Positions 51,929 through 61,770 of a stretch of 64,000 bases of DNA are shown piece by piece (position 1 is the first letter of the stretch; every line of letters starts with the position of its first letter). The stretch is from positions 398,736 through 462,735 of the forward strand of contig NZ_WWER01000003.1 in NCBI RefSeq assembly GCF_009857885.1. The letters run 5' to 3'. The position numbers were made by a program, and so were the translations under genes. The notes under the pieces were generated by a model. The model did no database searches. It worked only from the letters and a program-made list of their open reading frames with translations, and was not told the origin of the DNA. Source of the stretch: Pusillimonas sp. TS35 (lineage in GTDB: Bacteria > Pseudomonadota > Gammaproteobacteria > Burkholderiales > Burkholderiaceae_B).

Positions 51929-53188
51929 TTACTGTTCGTTTTCAGCAACTGCCAGTGGCGCTTTCCTGCGCTGCTTCAGCCGATACTCTTCAAGGAACTT
52001 GGCGATGCGGCCAATGGCTTCGCGCAAATCAGGCCCGTGCGGCAAAAACACGATGCGGAAGTGATCGGGACGGTGCCAATTGAACCCTGTGCCCTGCACC
52101 AGCATTACGCGCGTCGCTTCAAGCAGTTGCAGAAAGAACTGGCGGTCGTCTTCGATAGGATAGACATCAGGGTCGAGCCGGGGAAACATATAGAGCGCGG
52201 CCTGGGGCTTGACGCAGGTGACGCCCGGAATGGCGGTGATCAAGTCGTAGGCCAAATCACGCTGCTCCCGCAGGCGGCCACCCTCGCGCACGAGGTCGTT
52301 GATGCTTTGGTAGCCACCCAGCGCGGTCTGGATCGCCCACTGCCCAGGCACATTCGCGCACAACTTCATGTTGGCCAGCATGTTCAGGCCTTCGATATAG
52401 TCGCGGGCGACGCGCTTGTCGCCTGAGACCACCATCCAGCCCGCCCGGTAGCCGCAGGCACGGTAGCTCTTGGACAGCGAGTTGAAGGTAAGCGTGAGCA
52501 CATCGGTGGACAGGCTGGCCATTGCCGTGTGCTGAACGCCGTCGTACAGCACTTTGTCGTAGACCTCATCCGCCAGAATGACCAGCCCGTGCTCACGTGC
52601 AATCGCGATGATTTCTTGAAGCACATGATCGGGATAGAGCACGCCGGTGGGGTTGTTGGGGTTGATGACCACGATGCCTTTCGTGCGCGGCGTGATCTTC
52701 GCGCGGATATCGTCCAGGTCAGGGATCCAGCCGTTGGCTTCGTCGCAAAGGTAGTGCACGGGCGTGCCGCCCGACAAGCTTGCAACCGCCGTCCACAGGG
52801 GGTAGTCGGGCGCCGGCAGCAGCAGCTCATCGCCGTCGTCGAGCAGTGCGTTGGTCGCCATCGCGATCAAATCCGATGCACCATTGCCCAAATAGATGTC
52901 TTCGAGCGTAACGCCCTGGATGCCCTGCGCCTGTGTGTAATGCATGACTGCCTTGCGTGCCGCAAAGATGCCCTTGCTGTCCGAATAGCCTGCCGAGTTG
53001 GGCAGATTGCGGATCATGTCCTGCTGGATCTCTTCCGGCGCATCGAAACCGAACACGGCAAGGTTGCCGATGTTCAGCTTGATAAGCTGCTGGCCCTCAT
53101 CTTCCATCTGTTTGGCGCGATCCATGATGGGACCCCGGATGTCATAGAGAACGTGAGCCAGCTTGCCCGACTTGTTTATGGCTTTCAT
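51929..53188 (-). CDS. alaA: Alanine/glutamate-pyruvate aminotransferase, AlaA type
   Basis: The 419-residue class I aminotransferase makes alanine from pyruvate with glutamate. It matches AlaA in the start MKAINKSGKLAHVLYDIRGP, LKLNIGNLAVFGFDAPEEI, VVINPNNPTGVLYP and the PLP-lysine motif SLSKSYRACGYRAGW. The length is about 15 residues above the usual because of a Lys/Arg-rich C-terminal tail (RLKQRRKAPLAVAENEQ). It stands alone on the minus strand. Homoserine genes often found next to alaA in betaproteobacteria are not here. Confidence 0.9.
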   Translation of the reverse strand: MKAINKSGKLAHVLYDIRGPIMDRAKQMEDEGQQLIKLNIGNLAVFGFDAPEEIQQDMIRNLPNSAGYSDSKGIFAARKAVMHYTQAQGIQGVTLEDIYLGNGASDLIAMATNALLDDGDELLLPAPDYPLWTAVASLSGGTPVHYLCDEANGWIPDLDDIRAKITPRTKGIVVINPNNPTGVLYPDHVLQEIIAIAREHGLVILADEVYDKVLYDGVQHTAMASLSTDVLTLTFNSLSKSYRACGYRAGWMVVSGDKRVARDYIEGLNMLANMKLCANVPGQWAIQTALGGYQSINDLVREGGRLREQRDLAYDLITAIPGVTCVKPQAALYMFPRLDPDVYPIEDDRQFFLQLLEATRVMLVQGTGFNWHRPDHFRIVFLPHGPDLREAIGRIAKFLEEYRLKQRRKAPLAVAENEQ

Positions 53189-53669
53189 GAATGGTGTGCG
53201 GTGGAATAAGGCGACATACGATAGCGTAAGTTAGGACGAAGGCACACGGCAAGAGCTCTTCCTGTAACTCTCGATGAGCAGCCTCATGCCGCCCTCTAGC
53301 GCTAGCGGTTAAGAAAACAAATATTAGCCGAAACGAAAACGGCGTGTGGCCTCGCATATTACATGTGGAGCGCGCCCCACCGTATTGGCGAAATACCAGA
53401 TCGAGCAGGTGCGGGGGGAAACACAATGATAAACGCCAGTATCAGACGCAAAGTCATTATGCCCAGATTTACTTTTGTATTTGCCACCATACGGCGCCCA
53501 CTTCGCCGCCCACGGCCCGGCACCATACAAACGCTAATTGACGCGGCAAACCCTACGGGTTACACACAAAAACGCCTCACTCCAGTTTGCATCGGATTGC
53601 TCGAATAACTCGTAGAAGAATTGTTGCGCAACACAACGCAACATCAACCGCAGCGCTCCAGGAGACAGT
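53189..53669. other. Intergenic region upstream of the TAXI receptor gene
   Basis: This 481-base divergent spacer has no reading frame I can support; an 81-codon plus-strand frame (53363-53608) has no ribosome site and Arg/Pro-rich noise composition. A perfect 12-base palindrome TGTTGCGCAACA is at 53622-53633, 37 bases before the TAXI gene, followed by CAACGCAAC; it is a possible operator. AGGAGA precedes the TAXI start. Confidence 0.45.
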
Positions 53670-54632
53670 ATGAAGACCTCAGTAAAGCAGTTCGCCTTTA
53701 TGTTGTGTTTTTCGCTGGCGGCCTTACAGCCCTCGATGGCAGAGAACATCTCCATTGCGACCGGCGGCACCGGCGGCGTCTACTATCCGATCGGCGGTGG
53801 CATTGCCTCGGTATTGTCCAAGAAAGTCCCCGGCATGCAAGCCACAGCCGAAGTCACCGGCGGCTCGGTCGATAATCTCAAGCTGATCGACGGCGACACC
53901 TCGTACATCGGGCTGGCCATGGCCGATGCGAGCCAGGACGCCTACAAAGGAGAAAACAAATTCAAAGGTCATAAAGTGCCGCTGCGCACACTGATGATCC
54001 TGTATCCCAACCGCATGCATGTGGTCACGGTCGACGGGCGCGATATCAATACCATGGCAGACCTGAAAGGCAAGCATATCTCTACCGGTTCGCCAGGCAG
54101 TGCGACCGAAGTGATGGCCTTTCGCGTGCTGGAGGCCGCAGGCCTGGACAAAGACAAGGACGTCAAACGTGAACGGCTCAGCGTGGCCGAGTCGGTCAAT
54201 GGCGTAAAAGATAACAAGATCGATGCCTTCTTCTGGGTGGGCGGCCTGCCCACAGCCGCCGTCACCGACCTGGCCAACACACCGGGAACCAAGATCAAAA
54301 TGCTGGACCACGCCGACCTGGTTCCTGCCATGAACAAGAAATACGGAAATCTTTATGTCGCCGACACCATACCCAAATCCACTTATCGTGGCATGGACGC
54401 TGACAACAAGCAGGCCACGGTCATGAACATACTGGTCGCCAGCGAGAAAATGAGCGACCAGACCGCCTACAACATCGTTAAAACAATCTTCGAAAGCCGC
54501 GACGACTTGATTGCCGTTCACAAGGATACGGCAGAGTTCAAGCTCGAAAACCAGAAGACGTCCGCAACGCCCGTTCCATTCCATCCTGGCGCCATCAAGT
54601 ATTTCACCGAACGCGGCGTCAAACTCGACTAA
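53670..54632 (+). CDS. TAXI-family TRAP transporter solute receptor
   Basis: The 320-residue product has a signal peptide (1-24, ending SMA) followed by NISIATGGTGGVYYPIGGGI, the diagnostic TAXI start. TAXI receptors bind dicarboxylates or glutamate-like ligands in the periplasm and dock on a fused 4TM-12TM permease, which is the next gene. AGGAGA is seven bases upstream of the start. A strong hairpin with a T-run follows the stop and probably limits read-through into the permease gene, giving receptor in excess. Confidence 0.92.
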   Translation: MKTSVKQFAFMLCFSLAALQPSMAENISIATGGTGGVYYPIGGGIASVLSKKVPGMQATAEVTGGSVDNLKLIDGDTSYIGLAMADASQDAYKGENKFKGHKVPLRTLMILYPNRMHVVTVDGRDINTMADLKGKHISTGSPGSATEVMAFRVLEAAGLDKDKDVKRERLSVAESVNGVKDNKIDAFFWVGGLPTAAVTDLANTPGTKIKMLDHADLVPAMNKKYGNLYVADTIPKSTYRGMDADNKQATVMNILVASEKMSDQTAYNIVKTIFESRDDLIAVHKDTAEFKLENQKTSATPVPFHPGAIKYFTERGVKLD

Positions 54633-54647
54633 ACGCCCTGCCCACGG

Positions 54648-54680
54648 CCCCAACCCGCGCACGGTTGGGGTTTTCTTTTG
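54648..54680 (+). terminator. Terminator/attenuator between TAXI receptor and permease genes
   Basis: CCCCAACC (54648-54655) pairs with GGTTGGGG (54663-54670) around a seven-base loop and is followed by TTTTCTTTT. It lies 16 bases after the receptor stop and 25 before the permease ATG, so partial termination would set the receptor-to-permease ratio. Confidence 0.85.
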
Positions 54681-54704
54681 GCTGATTTAACGAGGCCCCC
54701 AAGC

Positions 54705-56732
54705 ATGAGCGAACGGATCGAATCGGATGCGGACACCATAATCAGCGAAGAAGCCTTGCACAAGGCGGAACAGTACATCGAAGAGGAAGAAGGCGCGGCG
54801 AACCGCATCGGCGGATGGCTGGGTGTATCCCTTTCGGCCGCCGCCGTCATCATGTCGCTGTTTCATATGTATGCGGCCTACGCCATCGTGCCCACCCAGA
54901 CGCTGCGCCCGGTGCATGTCGGCTTCGTGCTGTTCTTGTCTTTTTTATTGTTTCCCGTCAGCAAGCGCTTCCGCCACCGCATCATGTGGTGGGACTGGCT
55001 GGTGGCGCTCATGGCCATTGCCATCGTCGTGTACCTGATCGCAGGTGGCGATGAGTTTACCGATCGCAATACGCTGCCCAATGCCTGGGACATCTTTTTC
55101 GGCACAGCGCTGATCCTGCTTGTGCTTGAAGCCATGCGCCGCACGATAGGCTGGATACTTCCCGCCATATCGATCTGCTTCCTCTTGTATGCATTCCTGG
55201 GGGCCTATCTGCCACAACCCTGGACCCACAAGGGCTACGACATCGGGCGCGTCGTCGGCTTCATGTACATGACGCTCGAGGGTATTTACGGCGTGGCCGT
55301 CGACGTCTCCTCATCGCTGATCATTCTGTTCACGCTCTTCGGCGCTTTTCTGCAGTTTTCGGGCGCGGGCAAGTTCTATATCGATTTTTCGTTTTCTGCC
55401 ATGGGCGGCAAGCCCGCAGGCGCCGGGCGCACTGTCGTGCTGGCCTCTTTCCTGCTGGGCGGCCCATCTGGCTCGGGCGTCGCCACCACAGTTACCCTGG
55501 GCACCGTGGCCTGGCCCATGCTGGCCAAGGTCGGCTACGAACGCAACGCGGCGGGCGGACTGCTGGCGGCCGGCGGGTTGGGCGCCATCATTTCGCCTCC
55601 CGTCATGGGAGCCGCTGCCTTCATCATCGCCGAGTTCCTGAAGATCTCGTATCTTGATGTGCTGCTCATGGCGGTCATCCCGACCCTGCTGTTCTACCTT
55701 GCACTCTTTCTGATGGTGCAAATCGATGTCGGCAAGTACGGCATGGGCACCATTGTCTTCAAGAAAGCCGATACCGTCTGGAACCTGACTCGGCGCTACT
55801 GGTTTCATTTCCTGTCGCTTATCTCCATCGTCGGCTTCATGATGTGGGGCTTTTCGCCGGTGATGTCGGTGTTCTGGGCCACCATCGTTTCAGGCGTGAC
55901 CAGTTTTCTGCGATCGGATACCGCCATGATTTCGTATGACTTCTTCCGAGGCAAGGGAAGCATGTCAGAAACCTTCTTCCAATCTCCGCTAATCCAGGCG
56001 CTGCGAGCGGGATCGGTGGGCATGTTGAGCGTGGGCGCCACCTGCGCCGGTGCAGGCATCATCGTGGGCGTTGTAACACTGACCGGGCTGGGTCTGAAAT
56101 TCAGCGGCATCGTCATCGACTACGCCGGCGGCTCGCTGCTATTGACAGCCATCTATACCGCGTTGGTGGTTTGGATCATCGGCTTGGCCGTGCCGGTCAC
56201 CGCGTCGTACATCATTTGCGCTGTTATCACCGCTCCCGCGCTCATCAAACTGGGCGTGCCGGATTTTGCGGCCCACATGTTCATTTTTTATTACGCCGTG
56301 CTGTCGGAGGTGTCGCCCCCCACCGCCTTATCGCCCTTTGCAGCCTCAGCCATCACCGGCGGCGATCCCTACAAGACCACCATGCAATGCTGGAAATACA
56401 CCATCCCCGCCTTCCTGGTGCCCTTCATCTTTGTGCTCGACCCCAGCGGACAAAGCCTGTTGCTGATGGGGTCCACCAAGGCACTGGCGGCAGCGAACTG
56501 GCTGGAAATCCTGCAGGTAACTGCAACAGCGGCAGTTGGCATCTTCGCGCTGGCGGTGGGGTTTCAGGGCTGGCTGCTGCAGCGCAGCACCAAGCTGGAG
56601 CGTCTGCTGATGATCGTGGCTGGATTTGCGCTGGTCTATCCGGGGTCTATCGCGAATGCGACGGGTTTTGCGCTGATCCTGATTGGCTTGGTATTGCATT
56701 GGCGGCGGCGCTCGGCTGCAGCGCCTGCGTAA
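54705..56732 (+). CDS. TRAP transporter fused permease (DctQM type)
   Basis: The 675-residue product fuses the small four-helix DctQ-like part with the large DctM-like channel, the arrangement that pairs with TAXI receptors. After a hydrophilic acidic start (about 1-38) many hydrophobic helices follow; the DctM core shows LASFLLGGPSGSGVATTVTLG and AAGGLGAIISPPVMGAAAFI, and the late YYAVLSEVSPPTALSPFAAS. It imports the receptor's ligand with a sodium or proton gradient. The ATG at 54705 is used; a TTG at 54678 would overlap the terminator T-run. Confidence 0.9.
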   Translation: MSERIESDADTIISEEALHKAEQYIEEEEGAANRIGGWLGVSLSAAAVIMSLFHMYAAYAIVPTQTLRPVHVGFVLFLSFLLFPVSKRFRHRIMWWDWLVALMAIAIVVYLIAGGDEFTDRNTLPNAWDIFFGTALILLVLEAMRRTIGWILPAISICFLLYAFLGAYLPQPWTHKGYDIGRVVGFMYMTLEGIYGVAVDVSSSLIILFTLFGAFLQFSGAGKFYIDFSFSAMGGKPAGAGRTVVLASFLLGGPSGSGVATTVTLGTVAWPMLAKVGYERNAAGGLLAAGGLGAIISPPVMGAAAFIIAEFLKISYLDVLLMAVIPTLLFYLALFLMVQIDVGKYGMGTIVFKKADTVWNLTRRYWFHFLSLISIVGFMMWGFSPVMSVFWATIVSGVTSFLRSDTAMISYDFFRGKGSMSETFFQSPLIQALRAGSVGMLSVGATCAGAGIIVGVVTLTGLGLKFSGIVIDYAGGSLLLTAIYTALVVWIIGLAVPVTASYIICAVITAPALIKLGVPDFAAHMFIFYYAVLSEVSPPTALSPFAASAITGGDPYKTTMQCWKYTIPAFLVPFIFVLDPSGQSLLLMGSTKALAAANWLEILQVTATAAVGIFALAVGFQGWLLQRSTKLERLLMIVAGFALVYPGSIANATGFALILIGLVLHWRRRSAAAPA

Positions 56733-56745
56733 GCTATGCACCTCC

Positions 56746-58578
56746 TCACTCCACCGTCACACTCTTCGCCAGATTCCGCGGCTTGTCCACATCCGTACCT
56801 CGCGCGCATGCCGTGTGATAGGCCAGCAACTGCAACGGAATCGTGTGCAGGATCGGCGACAGCTTGCCGTAGTGCTCCGGCATGCGGATCACGTGCATGC
56901 CTTCGCTGCTGTTGATGCGCGTGTCGGCGTCGGCGAAGACGTAGAGCTCGCCGCCGCGGGCGCGCACTTCCTGCATGTTGGACTTGAGCTTTTCCAGCAG
57001 CTCGTCGCGCGGGGCGATGGTAACGACGGGCATGGCTTCGGTTACCAGGGCCAGCGGGCCGTGCTTGAGTTCGCCGGCCGGGTAGGCTTCGGCGTGGATG
57101 TAGCTGATTTCCTTGAGCTTGAGCGCACCCTCGAGGGCAATGGGGTAGTGCATGCCGCGCCCCAGGAAGAGGGCGTTTTCTTTGCTGGCGAAGCGATCGG
57201 CCCAGGCCATGATCTGGGGTTCCAGGGCCAGCACGGCGCTGATGGCGACGGGCAGGTGGCGCAGGGCCTTGAGCATATCGGCTTCGCGTTCGTCATCCAA
57301 TTGGCCTTTGACTTGGGCCAGGGCCATGGTGAGCAGAAACAGGCCGGTCAGCTGTGTGGTGAATGCCTTGGTTGAGGCCACGCCAATCTCAACGCCGGCG
57401 CGGGTAATGTAATTAAGCTTGCACTCGCGCACCATAGCGCTGGTGGCGACGTTACAGATGGTGAGGGTGTGCTGCATACCCAGACCGCGCGCGTGCTTCA
57501 ACGCCGCCAAGGTGTCAGCGGTTTCGCCCGACTGCGAGATGGTGACGACCAAAGTGCGCGGGTTGGGCACGCTGTCGCGGTAGCGGTATTCGCTGGCGAT
57601 TTCGACGTTGACAGGCAGCTTGGCGATGGATTCTATCCAATAGCGAGCGGTGAGGCCGGCGTAATAGCTCGTGCCGCAGGCGAGGATAAGTACGTTGTCG
57701 ATTTCCTGGAATACTTTGTAGGCAGCGTCGCCAAACAACTCGGGCGTGACACTTTCGATGTTTTGCAGTGTGTCGCCAACAGCGCGCGGTTGCTCGAAAA
57801 TTTCTTTCTGCATGTAGTGCCGGTAGGGGCCGAGCTCGGCCGCACCGGTGTGTGCCTGCACAGTATGCACGGTGCGTTCCACGCGGCGGCCGTCGTGGTC
57901 GGTGATCCACACGCGCGCCAGCTGCAGGTCGACGATGTCGCCGTCTTCCAGGTAGATGATCTGGTCGGTGGTGCCGGCCAGGGCCAGGGCGTCGGAAGCC
58001 AGGAAGTTTTCGCTTTCGCCCAAGCCCACGACCAGGGGCGAGCCCTGGCGTGCGCCGACGACGCGGTGCGGCTCGTCACGGCAGAAGACAGCAATGGCGT
58101 AGGCGCCGGCCAGGCGGCGCACCGCCTGGCGCACCGCTTCGTACAGGTCGCCGCTGTACAGGTGGTCCACCAGGTGGGCGATGACTTCGGTGTCTGTCTG
58201 GCTGGTGAACTCGTAGCCGGCGGCCTGCAGCTCTTCGCGCAGTTCGTCGTGGTTTTCGATGATGCCGTTGTGCACCAGCGCGATGCGCGCCTCAGCCTTG
58301 CCGTGGCCCGAGAAGTGCGGGTGGGCATTATGCGTGGCGGGTGCGCCGTGGGTGGCCCAGCGGGTATGGGCGATGCCGGTGTAGCCCTGGATGTGATCCT
58401 TGGCGACCTGTTCTTGCAACTCGGCAACACGCTCGGTGCTGCGCGCGCGGCTAAGCTTGCCATCTGCATGTACGGCCACGCCGCAGGAGTCATAACCGCG
58501 GTATTCGAGGCGCTTGAGGCCTTCGAGCAGGATGGGGGTGATGTCGCGTTGCGCAACGGCGCCAACAATGCCACACAT
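56746..58578 (-). CDS. glmS: Glutamine-fructose-6-phosphate aminotransferase (isomerizing)
   Basis: GlmS makes glucosamine-6-phosphate, the first step to UDP-GlcNAc for peptidoglycan and LPS. The 610-residue product starts MCGIVGAV, with Cys2 as the glutaminase nucleophile; [13 protein letters not shown] text is [12 protein letters not shown] here. Two SIS domains follow ([49 protein letters not shown]). The end, [12 protein letters not shown], is the canonical GlmS C-terminus. It is divergent from an Lrp-type regulator and near glmU, so two UDP-GlcNAc pathway genes cluster here. No glmM in the window. Confidence 0.97.
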   Translation of the reverse strand: MCGIVGAVAQRDITPILLEGLKRLEYRGYDSCGVAVHADGKLSRARSTERVAELQEQVAKDHIQGYTGIAHTRWATHGAPATHNAHPHFSGHGKAEARIALVHNGIIENHDELREELQAAGYEFTSQTDTEVIAHLVDHLYSGDLYEAVRQAVRRLAGAYAIAVFCRDEPHRVVGARQGSPLVVGLGESENFLASDALALAGTTDQIIYLEDGDIVDLQLARVWITDHDGRRVERTVHTVQAHTGAAELGPYRHYMQKEIFEQPRAVGDTLQNIESVTPELFGDAAYKVFQEIDNVLILACGTSYYAGLTARYWIESIAKLPVNVEIASEYRYRDSVPNPRTLVVTISQSGETADTLAALKHARGLGMQHTLTICNVATSAMVRECKLNYITRAGVEIGVASTKAFTTQLTGLFLLTMALAQVKGQLDDEREADMLKALRHLPVAISAVLALEPQIMAWADRFASKENALFLGRGMHYPIALEGALKLKEISYIHAEAYPAGELKHGPLALVTEAMPVVTIAPRDELLEKLKSNMQEVRARGGELYVFADADTRINSSEGMHVIRMPEHYGKLSPILHTIPLQLLAYHTACARGTDVDKPRNLAKSVTVE

Positions 58579-58627
58579 GGAGACAGCTCCGTAAGTAATG
58601 AAGGACGGGGCTATTGTGCGGGCAATC

Positions 58628-58648
58628 ATAAGAAATTTGATTTCTTAT
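58628..58648. promoter_or_regulatory. Lrp-type operator candidate between glmS and regulator gene
   Basis: ATAAGAAAT-ttg-ATTTCTTAT is a perfect dyad with nine-base arms in a very AT-rich 150-base divergent region. A second, looser dyad TGATA-N11-TATCA is at 58661-58681. Spacing of about 43 bases between centres and AT-rich arms fit Lrp/AsnC-type binding. The sites could serve autoregulation and control of glmS. Confidence 0.5.
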
Positions 58649-58728
58649 TTTGCATTAATCTGATATTTTATTTCTGTATCATATAACTACGCAATTTTAT
58701 TTCATAATAAAGATTGCTTTTAATTATT

Positions 58729-59214
58729 ATGTCAAACAAAGACAATTTCACGATTCTGGATGATCTGGATCGACGCATTCTGGAACAAATGCAAACCGAC
58801 AGTGGCCTGACGAACCAGGAGCTGGCGCAACGGGTGCACGCCTCGGCGCCCACCTGCCTGCGGCGGGTGCGGCGGCTGGTAGAAGAAGGCGTTATCGAAA
58901 AGCAGGTAGCCCTGGTAAACCCGGCACGGATAGGCAGCAGCCTAACGGCCATCATTGAAATCACACTGGATGTGCAGACGGCAGAAGCCTACGACGCCTT
59001 CGAGGTTGCGATTGCCCCCGTGCGCGAGGTGCTGCAGTGCTACCGTGTATCACCGGGGCCCGACTTTATCGTGATCGCCCAGGTGGCGGATATGCCCGCC
59101 TACCATACGCTCGCGCATGAGGTGTTTACGTCGCAAGCCAATGTGCGTAATGTGCGAAGCTTTTTCTCAATCAACCGCGTGAAGTTCGAGACGCGCGCCA
59201 TTATCCCCGTATAA
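58729..59214 (+). CDS. Lrp/AsnC-family transcriptional regulator
   Basis: The 161-residue product has the Lrp helix-turn-helix (LDDLDRRILEQMQTD; LTNQELAQRVHASAPTCLRR, about 13-47) and the RAM effector domain (SSLTAIIEITLDVQT; VLQCYRVSPGPDFIVIAQV). Effectors are usually amino acids. The ATG at 58729 is used, since the upstream TTG would need no better ribosome site. The gene's 3' end overlaps the convergent glycosyltransferase gene by 14 bases. The divergent glmS gene is a candidate target together with its own promoter. Confidence 0.88.
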   Translation: MSNKDNFTILDDLDRRILEQMQTDSGLTNQELAQRVHASAPTCLRRVRRLVEEGVIEKQVALVNPARIGSSLTAIIEITLDVQTAEAYDAFEVAIAPVREVLQCYRVSPGPDFIVIAQVADMPAYHTLAHEVFTSQANVRNVRSFFSINRVKFETRAIIPV

Positions 59215-60256
59215 GCCGCGCATACAGGTCAAGATACTTGGCCGCCATGGCCGCCGGGTCGTGTTCGCGTCGCACGTAGTCGCGCGCTCGCGCGATGATG
59301 TCGGCGCGCAGGCGATCATCATCCAGCACCTGGTTGATTGCCGCCGCCAGGCCAGCGTCATCGCCCACCTCGCACAGCAGCCCGCGCCCGCCATCCAAGG
59401 TTTCAGCCAAGCCGCCGGTACGGGTGGCCACCACAGGCACGCCGTATAAAAATGCATCGAGCACACTGGTGCCCAGCGCCTCGTGGCGTGAACACAGCAC
59501 GAATACATCCATGAGTGGGTATAGATCTTCGGCCTGGGGCTGAAAGCCAGCAAAAATATAGCTGCCTTGCAGACCAAGCTCGTGATGCAAGGCACGCGCC
59601 TGCGCCTCGGCATCGCCACCCGCCCCCAGGTGCAGGAATACGAAATCGTCGCGTTGCTGGCGCAGGCGGTGCACAGCGCGCAGCAAGGTGCAGGGGTCTT
59701 TTTCGCGGGTGAGTGCAGCGGCGGTGGCCAGCACGCGCCGCCCCTCCAGCGGCAAGGACGCAGCGAAGGCGCGTGCGCGGGCCGGGTCCAACTGACGCAC
59801 CGGCACGGCACTGGGTATCACGTGTACGTCAAGGCCCAGGCGCCGTGGCTCGGCGGCGGCTGCTTCGCTGATAGCCACCACCGCATCCACGCGCCGCCAC
59901 TTCCAGGCGGTGCGCGCCTCGCGCCCGGATTTAACGGGAAAAGCGGTGCGGCGCGTAAACACGCATGTGCCCAGCCAGGGCCTGAGCAGGGCTAGCCAGC
60001 TCACCATATTAGCGGTTTGTGCATGCAGAATCTGGTACTGCCGCCCGTGGCGCAACAAATACCAGGCCACGCCCGCGACACCCGCAAAGGCATGCACGGT
60101 AAAGCCCGCCGCACGAGCCTGGGTGGCCAGCTCGGCCCCTTCGCGGGCGAGCAGCGCCACCTCGTGGCCCGCAGCCTGCATTTCGTGCAGGCACAGCAAT
60201 GTCTGCCGCTCGCCGCCGCGCCAGCCACGCTCGAAGTTCAGGTGCAGAATCTTCAT
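59201..60256 (-). CDS. GT4-family glycosyltransferase
   Basis: The 351-residue product has the GT-B fold of family 4: N-terminal LNFERGWRGGERQTLLCLHEM with an acceptor-side GGER loop, and the nucleotide-sugar side VPVRQLDPARAR, LGAGGDAEAQARAL and CSRHEALGTSVLDAFLYGVPV near 255-275. A role in LPS or capsule assembly is likely. The ATG at 60256 lies four bases after the MFS stop, so it is co-transcribed with glmU and the MFS gene. Donor and acceptor sugars cannot be read from the sequence. Confidence 0.85.
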   Translation of the reverse strand: MKILHLNFERGWRGGERQTLLCLHEMQAAGHEVALLAREGAELATQARAAGFTVHAFAGVAGVAWYLLRHGRQYQILHAQTANMVSWLALLRPWLGTCVFTRRTAFPVKSGREARTAWKWRRVDAVVAISEAAAAEPRRLGLDVHVIPSAVPVRQLDPARARAFAASLPLEGRRVLATAAALTREKDPCTLLRAVHRLRQQRDDFVFLHLGAGGDAEAQARALHHELGLQGSYIFAGFQPQAEDLYPLMDVFVLCSRHEALGTSVLDAFLYGVPVVATRTGGLAETLDGGRGLLCEVGDDAGLAAAINQVLDDDRLRADIIARARDYVRREHDPAAMAAKYLDLYARLIRG

Positions 60257-60260
60257 GACC

Positions 60261-61769
60261 TTACAGTTCCTGATCAGGAACAGGGCTGAGCATCCTCGCA
60301 ATATTGATTGCCATCGCCACCAGGGCGCAGATTACTGAAACCAGCACGCCCAACATCAGCCCGTCGGCCTGCCCTACCGTGAAAGCGACACCGACCAGCG
60401 CCGTCCCCAGGCTTTGCCCGAATACGCGGGTGGTGGCCTGTATGGCGCCGGCAGCACCGCTGCGATGCCGGGGCGCGCCACCCAGCAGGGCGCGGTTATT
60501 GGGCGTTTGGAAAAAGCCGAACCCGACACCGCCAAGCAGCATGGCCACCATGGGCCAAGTAAATGCCACCCCGGGTCCGAACAGCAGCAGCCAACCTACC
60601 CCCAGCGCCATACTGCCCGCGCCGATGCCGCAAAGCAACGCGATCGAATAACGCTCGGACAGAGCGGCGGAAACCGGCGCCATAACAGCCACCCCCACTG
60701 ACCAGGCGCCCAGCAGGATGCCGACTTCGGCGTAGGAATACTGCAGCGTTTTCTGGAAGTAGAACGGCAGGGCGACAAAGGCAGCCATTTGCGCCGCGAA
60801 CGAAAACGCGGACGCGCCCACGGCATAGGCAATGGGGGTAATGCTGAGCAGGTCGACCGGCATCAATGGAGCCGGCTGGCCCCGCGATCGTCGCACCAGC
60901 AGCCAGCCGGCCAGCGTGGCGCCCATCAGGCACAACATACCGGTAGCCGGCGCCGTGACCAGGATATCGAGGCCGGCAATCGACAGCCCGAATACCGGCA
61001 CGCTAAGCAGGCAGGCCCACCAGTCGAACCGGCCCGCGTTGCGCGGCACATCGGGCAGGTGGCGCGCACCCCATAAAGCGGCAATGCATAAGGGGACGTT
61101 GACCAGAAAGATCCAGTGCCATGACGCGGCCGCAAGAATAAAAGCGCCAAGGGTAGGGCCCAGCACCGCCATGACGCCCACCGTCATGGCATTCAGACTT
61201 ATGCCCTTTGCGAGCCCGCGCAGCGGATAGATATTGCGCACCAGCCCGCCAAACAGACACATGAGCATGGCGGAACTGAGGCCCTGCGCCATGCGCGACA
61301 ACACAAGCCACGTGAACGAGGCAGCCGTTGCCGAGGTGACGGACGACAGCATGTACAGCACCAGACCCCAGACGAACATGCGGCGAAAGCCGACCCTTTC
61401 GGCCACTGCGGACAGTGGCAACAGGCTGGTTACCACGACCAGGCTGTAAGCAATGACGATCCATACGACCAGCGCCGGATCGATGCCGAGCGAACGGCTG
61501 ATTTCCGGCAGCGCCACATTGACCATGGTGGCATCAAGCACTGTGATGGCAATGGCCAGCAGCAGCATGGCCGCCGCCCAATAGCGCCGGGGCTTGGGCA
61601 AGCCGTCGGGCAGGGTGTGCTCTGATAACCGCGCACCCTGCTGGCGCCGGGCAGACGCCTGGCCGCCCTCAGGGGGCGACGATAAGGTCGTATGCGGCTG
61701 CGCGCCGGCGCCGCCGCGAGTGACTGTAGAAATAGAAGGCTGTTCGGCGTGGATCTCGGTGTTGATCAC
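60261..61769 (-). CDS. MFS drug/metabolite exporter, DHA2 (EmrB-like) family
   Basis: The product has about 14 hydrophobic helices and the DHA2 motifs LDATMVNVALPEISRSLG in helix 1 and RMAQGLSSAMLMCLFGG further in. DHA2 proteins export drugs or metabolites by proton antiport. The frame opens with a GTG at 61769, one base after the glmU stop, giving 502 residues with a hydrophilic N-terminal extension of about 60 residues. That extension has low-complexity text and no ribosome site, so the true start may lie further in, up to the ATG at 61568 just before helix 1. It is cotranscribed with glmU and the glycosyltransferase gene. Confidence 0.82.
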   Translation of the reverse strand: MINTEIHAEQPSISTVTRGGAGAQPHTTLSSPPEGGQASARRQQGARLSEHTLPDGLPKPRRYWAAAMLLLAIAITVLDATMVNVALPEISRSLGIDPALVVWIVIAYSLVVVTSLLPLSAVAERVGFRRMFVWGLVLYMLSSVTSATAASFTWLVLSRMAQGLSSAMLMCLFGGLVRNIYPLRGLAKGISLNAMTVGVMAVLGPTLGAFILAAASWHWIFLVNVPLCIAALWGARHLPDVPRNAGRFDWWACLLSVPVFGLSIAGLDILVTAPATGMLCLMGATLAGWLLVRRSRGQPAPLMPVDLLSITPIAYAVGASAFSFAAQMAAFVALPFYFQKTLQYSYAEVGILLGAWSVGVAVMAPVSAALSERYSIALLCGIGAGSMALGVGWLLLFGPGVAFTWPMVAMLLGGVGFGFFQTPNNRALLGGAPRHRSGAAGAIQATTRVFGQSLGTALVGVAFTVGQADGLMLGVLVSVICALVAMAINIARMLSPVPDQEL

Positions 61770-61770
61770 T

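Noticed and set aside
53363..53608. Possible small plus-strand gene (81 codons) between alaA and the TAXI gene
   Set aside because: No ribosome site, Arg/Pro-rich translation and no recognisable motif.
57469..58686. Plus-strand frame (405 codons) opposite glmS
   Set aside because: glmS is certain; the opposite frame has no start signals and a Val/Ala/Gly-rich shadow composition.
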